A DNA stretch of 38,153 bases, taken from the NCBI GenBank assembly GCA_903837135.1, contig CAILTK010000073.1, positions 1 to 38,153 of the forward strand, written 5' to 3'. Below are positions 33,207-38,153 of this stretch, one piece after another. The translations under genes and the position numbers were made by a program. The notes under the pieces were generated by a model. That model had not been told where the DNA came from. It did no database searches and saw nothing but the letters and a program-made list of their open reading frames with translations. Positions within the stretch are counted from its first letter, which is position 1. Each line of letters starts with the position of its first letter. The DNA comes from an uncultured Caulobacterales bacterium (lineage in GTDB: Bacteria > Pseudomonadota > Alphaproteobacteria > Caulobacterales > Caulobacteraceae).

Positions 33207-33965
33207 CTAAAGCCGGCTCAGCCTGATCATCTGCTTGAAGATGGCGTTCGGCGCGAGGCGGCTCGCGATCTTCAAAATATTGCTCGGGCCGGGCCGAATC
33301 TCGATCTCGCCGGCCTGGATCCCCTTGATCGCCCGGCGCACCAGCACCGCCGGGTCCATTCCGGTCTCGCCCTTCATCTCATCGGCGAAATCGCCGCGGA
33401 ACAAGGGCGTCTCCGTGGCGGGCGGAGCAAGCTCGACCACCGTGACGCCCGTGCCCTTCAGTTGCGCGCGTAAGCACCGCGTATAGGCGTGAAGTCCTGC
33501 CTTCGCTGCGGAATAGACGGGCGCGGCCGGGAAGGGCACGAAGGCGAGCCCGGAAGACACATTGACGATCAGAGCCTCTTTCTGGGTTTTCAGGTGGGGA
33601 AGAAACTGCTGGACCATCCACAGCGGTCCGTTCAGTCCGATCTCGATTTCACCCGTCAAGTCGCCAAGCGGTCGCTTCCGGTCAAGCTTCAGATTACGCA
33701 TCATGCCGGCGTTGTTGACGAGCGTGTCGAGGGCGGGGAAGCGGCCGACCACGGCGGCGTAGAGCGTTTCTATGGCGTCGGGGTCGCTGGCGTCGCTCTG
33801 AAACGCATGGACGCCGGGCAGGGTCTGACGGGTGAGTTCCAGCCTGGCCGGATCGCGGCCCGTCACGATGACCGTTGAGCCGAGCGCCAGGAGTTGGCGG
33901 GCCAGCTCCTGACCTATCCCGCTCGTGCCGCCGGTGATCAGGACCGTTCTTTGCTTGAGCTTCAT
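33207..33965 (-). CDS. SDR-family oxidoreductase (DltE-like)
   Basis: A 252-residue SDR. The Rossmann motif GGTSGIG is at about 12-18, NNAG near 86, the catalytic Ser in NVSSGL near 136 and YSAAK near 151-155. After the catalytic core it has a C-terminal extension typical of DltE/YciK-like SDRs (EIEIRPGPSNILKIASRLAP) instead of the VDGG ending. GGAGGGG precedes ATG 33965. It is divergent from an HxlR regulator, an arrangement seen with redox- or quinone/aldehyde-responsive HxlR proteins, and convergent with the TetR gene. The likely role is reduction of a reactive carbonyl. Confidence 0.92.
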   Translation of the reverse strand: MKLKQRTVLITGGTSGIGQELARQLLALGSTVIVTGRDPARLELTRQTLPGVHAFQSDASDPDAIETLYAAVVGRFPALDTLVNNAGMMRNLKLDRKRPLGDLTGEIEIGLNGPLWMVQQFLPHLKTQKEALIVNVSSGLAFVPFPAAPVYSAAKAGLHAYTRCLRAQLKGTGVTVVELAPPATETPLFRGDFADEMKGETGMDPAVLVRRAIKGIQAGEIEIRPGPSNILKIASRLAPNAIFKQMIRLSRL

Positions 33966-34073
33966 TGGCCCCTCCGCCGGGTGTCAGACCTTGTGGGCTG
34001 ACCCTATGCGCCTCACTCGCCATGAGTAAGAAGGCACCAGAAAGTGCTATACGCACCGGGCGGAGAGTGACCG

Positions 34074-34517
34074 ATGAAGGCCTTGACCCATTTCACGACG
34101 GAAGAGATCGAGAAGGCTCGGCGTTACGCCGCCTCCATCCCCCCGCCCGACCTGGACCCGCGGATCGGCGCGCTGGTCAACGACCTGATCGGGCGCGTCG
34201 CCGACAAGTGGACCATGATGGTCCTGGAGGTTCTCACAGAGCACGGCGAAGTCCGGTTCACCCGCTTGAGCAAGCTGGTGGATGGCGTCAGCCAGAAGAT
34301 GCTCACCCAGACGCTCCGGCAGATGGAACGCGACGGTCTGCTGGTCCGTACCGTGCATCCCGTCGTTCCGCCAAAGGTCGAATACAGGCTCACGGCGCTG
34401 GGCCTGAGCCTTGGGTCAGCTTTCTGCGGCGTGTGGGTCTGGGCGGCGGAAAATCTCGATCACGTCGAACGGGCGCGCCAAGCCTTTGACGGGATCGCCT
34501 CCACCGGAGGCCGCTGA
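34074..34517 (+). CDS. HxlR-family transcriptional regulator
   Basis: A 147-residue MarR-like winged-helix protein. The HxlR signature is seen in LIGRVADKWTMMVLEVLTEHGEVRF (two parts near 39-61), then SQKMLTQTLRQMERDGLLVR and the wing VPPKVEYRLTALG. It has an unusually long N-terminal helix before the domain. GGAGAG precedes the ATG. It is divergent from the SDR gene with 108 bases between; HxlR members commonly sense aldehydes, quinones or disulfide stress and control the divergent reductase. No Cys lies in the N-terminal helix, so a simple thiol switch there is unlikely. Confidence 0.92.
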   Translation: MKALTHFTTEEIEKARRYAASIPPPDLDPRIGALVNDLIGRVADKWTMMVLEVLTEHGEVRFTRLSKLVDGVSQKMLTQTLRQMERDGLLVRTVHPVVPPKVEYRLTALGLSLGSAFCGVWVWAAENLDHVERARQAFDGIASTGGR

Positions 34518-34536
34518 ACCTTGCTCGCGCGCCTGG

Positions 34537-34559
34537 CCAACCCACCGGTTGGATTTCTC
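34537..34559 (+). terminator. Possible terminator after hxlR
   Basis: CCAACC (34537-34542) and GGTTGG (34547-34552) form a perfect 6-bp stem with a 4-base loop, followed by ATTTCTC. It lies 20 bases after the HxlR stop, between convergent genes. Confidence 0.45.
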
Positions 34560-34638
34560 TTCATGGCGCGGCGGCGTTGAAACCGGCGCTCTGAGGCCCC
34601 GGCGCCGGCTCCCGGCCTTGGGACGACGCCGGAGTGGG

Positions 34639-34935
34639 TCAATCGCTGACAACGTCCGTGGGGATCGCCCACGCACTGACCGTCGCTGCGTCACGGCGCA
34701 GCGCCTTTACCGCCGCGTATTCCGGTGAATTCCAGAAGTCGTGGATCGCCTCCACCGACTGGAACTCGAACATGGCTATACGGCCCGGATTGGAGCCCTC
34801 GAGCACCTGGGCGGCGCCGCTTCTTGAAAGATGTCTGCCGTTGAATTTCTGGATGAGCGGCACAACCGCCTCTCTATATCGTGTCCACTTGTCTTCGTCA
34901 GTCACCGAGGCTTCTATGATCAGGTAGGCGGTCAT
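34639..34935 (-). CDS. DUF1330 family protein
   Basis: A 98-residue single-domain protein of the ferredoxin-like dimeric alpha/beta-barrel type (DUF1330). It begins TAYLIIEASVTD and contains the conserved RIAMFEFQSVEAIHDFWNSPEY block near 52-73. GGGGAA precedes ATG 34935. It follows the amidohydrolase gene by 83 bases in the same direction and probably belongs to the same operon. Dimeric alpha/beta-barrel proteins include small isomerases and monooxygenases; no catalytic residue can be assigned here. Confidence 0.85.
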   Translation of the reverse strand: MTAYLIIEASVTDEDKWTRYREAVVPLIQKFNGRHLSRSGAAQVLEGSNPGRIAMFEFQSVEAIHDFWNSPEYAAVKALRRDAATVSAWAIPTDVVSD

Positions 34936-35018
34936 GTTTTCCCCTGCACTTGGCGTCTCGGACCGATTTTGCGGTGGTGGCGACCGGCGGCTGTATGCCC
35001 TCCGCCGCCGCGTGAAGC

Positions 35019-36029
35019 CTAAGCGGTCAGCCTCAGAAGCCGATCCGCATTCCGGTGGGTTATCCTGGCGAGGGTCTCGTCGTCCACCGGCAGGGTCTCC
35101 AGGAAGGCGCGACCGCCTTCGAGCGATCCAAACGGATAGTCGACCGAGTACAGCATCCGATCCGGTCCGAAGGCCTCGAGCGCCGCCATGAAGGACGGCA
35201 GGAAGAAGAAGCCGCCCATGCTGACCCAGACGTGCTTTCGCAGGATCTCGCTTGGCACGCCCTCGAAGCCGGCGAATTGGTGATATTGCTGGTCCAGCCG
35301 GGGCATCATCACTTGAAGCCCTTCGCCCAGGTGGCCGATGATAACCTTGAGCCCGGGATGACGCTCGAAGCAGCCGGACAGCAGCAGCCGCAAGACATGG
35401 GTGGCGGTGTCGGCATGCCAGCCCCAGCCCGACACGGACATCCAGAAGCTGAGATCGTCCGGCAAGCCGCCGTAGAGGGCGTCCCGCGCCGCCTTCGGCG
35501 ACGGTCCCGGATGCAGATAGATCGGCACGTCGAGCTGCTCGGCCTTGGCCAGCACCGGATCAAACGAAGGATGGTCGAGGTAGCGCCCCTCCGTTGCGCC
35601 GCTGACGAGCGCGCCCTTGAATCCGAGGACCTTGATCGCGCGCTCCAATTCATCGGCAGCCGCCTCCGGATGGGTCAGCGGGAGGTGTGCGAAGCCCGCG
35701 TAATGCTTCGGGTGAGCCGCGATATGGCGGGCGAGGATGTCGTTGGCGTCGCGCGCCCAGTCCGGCGCCTCCGCCGGCGGGAGCACGTCGCCCCCCGCCA
35801 GCGGATACGACAGCACCTGGACGGTCAGCCCGACGGCGTCCAGATCCTTCACCCGCCCTTCCGTGTCGCTCATCTTGTCCAGCAGACTGAACCGACCGAA
35901 GGGCAAATCGCGGGAAAGAAAGCCCTTCTCGATGACCGCGGCCTCCGGCAAACGGCTCAGAAGCTCGGGATAGGCGATATGCTCCTCGACCCCGACGATA
36001 CGGGCGAGAGCGGCTTGTCTGTCGGTCAT
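35019..36029 (-). CDS. Amidohydrolase_2-family (decarboxylase-type) enzyme
   Basis: A 336-residue TIM-barrel metal enzyme of the ACMSD/gamma-resorcylate decarboxylase group. The N-terminal metal motif is VEEH (residues 14-17), an E-x-H in place of the H-x-H of other amidohydrolases. Further ligands are His173 (YLHPG), His233 (IIGHLGE) and Asp297 (YSVDYPF). Relatives decarboxylate aromatic or alpha-keto/ene acids, while some hydrolyse C-C or ester bonds. It is divergent from a TetR gene, with a palindromic operator between, and is followed by DUF1330. A 14-base operator element shared with the FAH/dioxygenase promoter region hints that it serves the same pathway, removing a carboxyl group. Confidence 0.92.
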   Translation of the reverse strand: MTDRQAALARIVGVEEHIAYPELLSRLPEAAVIEKGFLSRDLPFGRFSLLDKMSDTEGRVKDLDAVGLTVQVLSYPLAGGDVLPPAEAPDWARDANDILARHIAAHPKHYAGFAHLPLTHPEAAADELERAIKVLGFKGALVSGATEGRYLDHPSFDPVLAKAEQLDVPIYLHPGPSPKAARDALYGGLPDDLSFWMSVSGWGWHADTATHVLRLLLSGCFERHPGLKVIIGHLGEGLQVMMPRLDQQYHQFAGFEGVPSEILRKHVWVSMGGFFFLPSFMAALEAFGPDRMLYSVDYPFGSLEGGRAFLETLPVDDETLARITHRNADRLLRLTA

Positions 36030-36076
36030 AGGGCGTCAACTCCGCGCTCAGCATCGGCGCCAATCCATGCGCCATA

Positions 36077-36103
36077 GATGATAATATCATCATAAGTGAT
36101 GAT
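36077..36103. promoter_or_regulatory. Overlapping palindromes, likely TetR operator
   Basis: GATGATAATATCATC (36077-36091) and ATCATCATAAGTGATGAT (36086-36103) are perfect inverted repeats sharing six bases. They lie 47 bases upstream of the amidohydrolase start and upstream of the divergent TetR gene. The block contains the 14-mer ATCATAAGTGATGA also found, with one change and inverted, at 26110-26123. Confidence 0.65.
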
Positions 36104-36258
36104 GGTTGGGGTTGGTTCCCTGGAAGGGACGGCAAGAGGTTTGTGCGCCCGGGCGGCCGCCCTAAGATGCGAGCGAGGGCATGGCGTGCGCGAGACCCCG
36201 CAGGTCGGCGCCGGCCGAAGTCCGACGTGAACATGTGCGGAATGGATTGGAGAATTTG

Positions 36259-36954
36259 TTGTCGAACCCTGGATCTCCAGAACCCGCCGGATCGGTGGCC
36301 GCGCTGGAAAAGCCGAAGCGTGGCTTTCGGTCCCGTGAGAAGACCCGCCAGAAGCTGATCGAGGCGGCGCTGCGGGTCATGTCGGTGAAGGGGGTCGACG
36401 GCACGGCCATCGCCGACATCACCGAAGAGGCCGATGTCGGCTTCGGTTCGTTCTACAACCACTTCGCCACCAAGCGCGACATCGCCCGCGCGGCGTTCAA
36501 CGCGCACGCCCAGCGCCTGAAAACGATCTTCCGTCAGATCGCGGACAATGAGCCCGACCGCGCCGTCGCCGTGACGTACATCTTCCAGGTCTTTTTGACG
36601 AAGGCGATCTCGGATCCCATCTGGGGGTCCTTCGTCGTGCACGCGGCCGCCGATCTGCCGGGGATGTGGCTGGAGGTGTTCGAGGAGTTCGGCGCCCAGC
36701 ACCTGCGTGAAGGGCTTGCTGGAGGACGGTTTACGTTTTCGAGCGAGAAGAGTGCGATGCGGCTGATCATCGCCGCGATCATCGCCACCATGCGCGTCTT
36801 GATCGAGAAGACCGCCGAGCCGTCAGCGGGCGAAAACACCGTCGAGAGCCTCCTGCGCACGCTCGGGGTCGACGCCGACGAAGCCTTCGAGCTCTCACGG
36901 CGCCCCTTGCCGGCCTATGTCTCGCAAATGCTCTCGGGCGAAGGGCTCCGATAG
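36259..36954 (+). CDS. TetR/AcrR-family regulator
   Basis: A regulator of about 231 residues. The helix-turn-helix region follows a basic N-terminus: KTRQKLIEAALRVMSVKGVDGTAIADITEEADVGFGSFYNHF read across about 28-70. A long helical ligand-binding domain ends at SQMLSGEGLR. The start is not certain: TTG 36259 has GGAG six bases before it and gives a normal TetR N-terminus, while ATG 36181 would add 26 residues of low-quality sequence. It is divergent from the amidohydrolase/DUF1330 operon, with palindromes in the shared 150-230 base space. Probably a repressor released by an aromatic or acid inducer. Confidence 0.88.
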   Translation: MSNPGSPEPAGSVAALEKPKRGFRSREKTRQKLIEAALRVMSVKGVDGTAIADITEEADVGFGSFYNHFATKRDIARAAFNAHAQRLKTIFRQIADNEPDRAVAVTYIFQVFLTKAISDPIWGSFVVHAAADLPGMWLEVFEEFGAQHLREGLAGGRFTFSSEKSAMRLIIAAIIATMRVLIEKTAEPSAGENTVESLLRTLGVDADEAFELSRRPLPAYVSQMLSGEGLR

Positions 36955-37005
36955 GCCGGCGCGGCCGCGGGTTCTGGCGTCGCCGCCTCCAACGACCGCC
37001 ACGCT

Positions 37006-37886
37006 CTAGGCGAACGGGTTCAGGTCCGCGCGCCGTCGCGCGACGAGTTCGCTCAGCCATCTGCGGACCGCGCGCATGCGCGCCGACTGCGAGACATCCG
37101 CGTGGGTGCTGATCCAGAAGCGGCGGGTCAAACGGACCACATGCGGCAACACGAGGGTCAGGCCGCCGGCGATGAAGCAGGGCAGAACGCCTATCCCTCC
37201 GCCCGCCGCGATGATCTCGCGCTGCGCCCGGAGGATGAACTGGCGATCCGGGGCCGCAGGTCCGCGCCGATTTCCTCCAGGTACCGCAACTCCGGCGCGT
37301 AGATCAGATCGTCCACATATCCGACCAGGGCGTGACGCCTCAGGCCCGCGATATCCTCCGGCGGGGGCGCCCGATCGAGGTAGTCTTGGCTGGCGTAGAG
37401 CGCGAGCTGGTAGTCCGTGAGCGGTTCGGCGACCAGGCGTGCGCTGGTCGTCGCGCTCAGGGTCACCGCCATGTCCACCTCACGGCGGCTGGGCGATAGA
37501 AAGCCGGGATTGGCCGCCAGTTCGATCCTGAGTGTCGGGTGCTGAGCGCAGAAGGCCGGAAGCGCGGGAGCCAGGATGGTGGCGCCGAAACCCTCGGACG
37601 CGCTGATGCGCACGCTGCCGCCAACCAGATCCTCCTCGCCGCTGCGCTCGGCGCGGAGCATGGCGGCTTCGGCGTCGAGGGCGGATTCCCATAGCCTGGC
37701 GCCGGCCGAGGTCAGCTGCAGGCCGCCTGGGGATCGCACCAGCAAGGTGGCTTTCAACGCGGATTCCAACCTCGATATCCGCCGCCCCACCGTGGCCGTA
37801 TCGACACCGAGGGCGCGCGCGGCGGCCGTGAGGGAGCCCGCCCTGGCCGCCGACACGAAAAACCGCAGGTCGTCCCAATCGAACAT
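37006..37886 (-). pseudogene. LysR-family regulator disrupted by a frameshift
   Basis: The N-terminal two-thirds reads normally from ATG 37886: helix-turn-helix DWDDLRFFVSAARAGSLTAAARALGV, then a substrate domain to about residue 215 (PRIASSS). In this frame a low-complexity Ser/Arg tail follows and stops at 37191. The neighbouring frame continues the family sequence without a break from about 37240 (LRAQREIIAAGGGIGVLPCF through DLNPFA) to a TAG at 37006-37008. The whole region is 881 bases, one short of a multiple of three, so a single missing base near 37231-37245 explains it. It may be a real mutation or a sequencing error. It is divergent from mmsA, its probable target. Confidence 0.8.
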
Positions 37887-37889
37887 CTA

Positions 37890-37931
37890 GTATTGCATCC
37901 TTGCGTACCCGCGCCGGCAAGAATGCAATAC
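37890..37931. promoter_or_regulatory. 15-bp inverted repeat between lysR and mmsA
   Basis: GTATTGCATCCTTGC (37890-37904) and GCAAGAATGCAATAC (37917-37931) are inverted repeats matching at 14 of 15 positions, spaced by 12 bases. They lie three bases upstream of the lysR start and 47 bases before mmsA. This is the expected place for a LysR recognition site controlling both genes. Confidence 0.65.
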
Positions 37932-37978
37932 CCGGTCGCCCTCCATGGTGATAGCCGTGGATGTGGAGACCAATCGCC

Positions 37979-38153
37979 ATGCCCGACATCCATCACTTCG
38001 TGAACGGCCAGGCCCTGGTGGGGTCGTCCGGCCGCTACGGCGACATCTTCAACCCCAACACCGGCGTGGTCGCCGGCCGGGTGCAGCTGGCCACGGCCGA
38101 GGAGCTGGATCAGGCGGTGCAGGCCGCGGCCGCCGCCCAGAAGACCTGGGCCC
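37979..38153 (+). CDS. mmsA: CoA-acylating methylmalonate-semialdehyde dehydrogenase (partial)
   Basis: The first 58 codons of an aldehyde dehydrogenase, cut by the window end. The N-terminus (HHFVNGQALVGSSGRYGDIFNP, read in two parts, then NTGVVAGRVQLATAEELDQAV) matches the MmsA group, which converts methylmalonate or malonate semialdehyde to propionyl- or acetyl-CoA in valine, inositol and beta-alanine breakdown. GGAG lies 13 bases before the ATG. It is divergent from the broken lysR with a long inverted repeat between. The catalytic Cys lies outside the window, so the assignment rests on the N-terminus alone. Confidence 0.8.
   Translation, partial: MPDIHHFVNGQALVGSSGRYGDIFNPNTGVVAGRVQLATAEELDQAVQAAAAAQKTWA

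Noticed and set aside
36181-36258. ATG start for the second TetR gene
   Set aside because: It adds 26 residues of Arg/Ala-rich sequence and its ribosome site is too close; kept only as an alternative to TTG 36259.
1-38153. CRISPR arrays, insertion sequences, toxin-antitoxin or phage-defence genes
   Set aside because: No regularly spaced repeats, transposase motifs or defence-type domains were seen on either strand.

Overview
The window is GC-rich, densely coded DNA with many GTG and TTG starts. It carries two TonB-dependent receptors, a Tat-type leader on one exported enzyme, a MoxYX-like two-component pair and a CoA-acylating methylmalonate-semialdehyde dehydrogenase. This fits an oligotrophic alphaproteobacterium of the Caulobacterales type (Phenylobacterium or Caulobacter-like). 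That placement is inference from gene style, not a database match. No rRNA, tRNA, CRISPR array or intact mobile element was seen.

Layout. 1-704: no gene I can support. 705-12158: a divergent catabolic locus around an AraC regulator (3195-4244) and a TonB receptor (4525-6732). The leftward arm encodes an alpha/beta hydrolase, a carboxymuconolactone-decarboxylase-family protein and an SDR. The rightward arm encodes a close paralogue of that hydrolase, an MFS transporter, a type-B carboxylesterase and an acyl-CoA ligase, with overlapping or nearly touching ends. Together they look like import, ester or lactone cleavage, oxidation and CoA activation of an unknown carbon source. 12189-12722: decayed remnant of an ScfR/RamB-type regulator. 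12649-16963: a Tat-exported DUF885 metallopeptidase-like protein, a small secreted NTF2-like protein and a tannase/feruloyl-esterase-family enzyme. 16995-22076: a MoxYX-like response regulator and kinase, divergent from a TonB receptor followed by a ZIP metal transporter; this reads as a sensor-controlled metal-uptake unit. 22129-24890: a GntR/FCD regulator, then an AraC regulator divergent from an SDR, with 21-bp-phased direct repeats between them.

25072-30102: an HSL-type hydrolase divergent from a FAH-family enzyme, an extradiol-type dioxygenase and a flavin monooxygenase. This has the composition of a hydroxylation and meta-cleavage route for an aromatic or cyclic compound. 30143-33122: a drug/metabolite exporter, then a hydrolase / small membrane protein / TetR operon with its own operator-like repeats. 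33207-34517: an SDR divergent from an HxlR regulator. 34639-36954: an amidohydrolase (decarboxylase type) plus DUF1330 protein, divergent from a TetR regulator. 37006-38153: a LysR regulator broken by a frameshift, divergent from mmsA, which runs off the window.

The most notable non-coding signals are: a 14-nt motif shared between the promoter region of the FAH/dioxygenase operon (26110-26123) and that of the distant TetR/amidohydrolase pair (36089-36102); a perfect 15-bp inverted repeat enclosing a smaller one between the dioxygenase and the monooxygenase (28138-28242); phased repeats at the second AraC gene; and a 15-bp inverted repeat between lysR and mmsA. The window is best described as an accessory catabolic region with about one regulator per 4 kb. 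I did not find a defence, secretion or mobile system. All functional assignments come from motif reading and no search was run.
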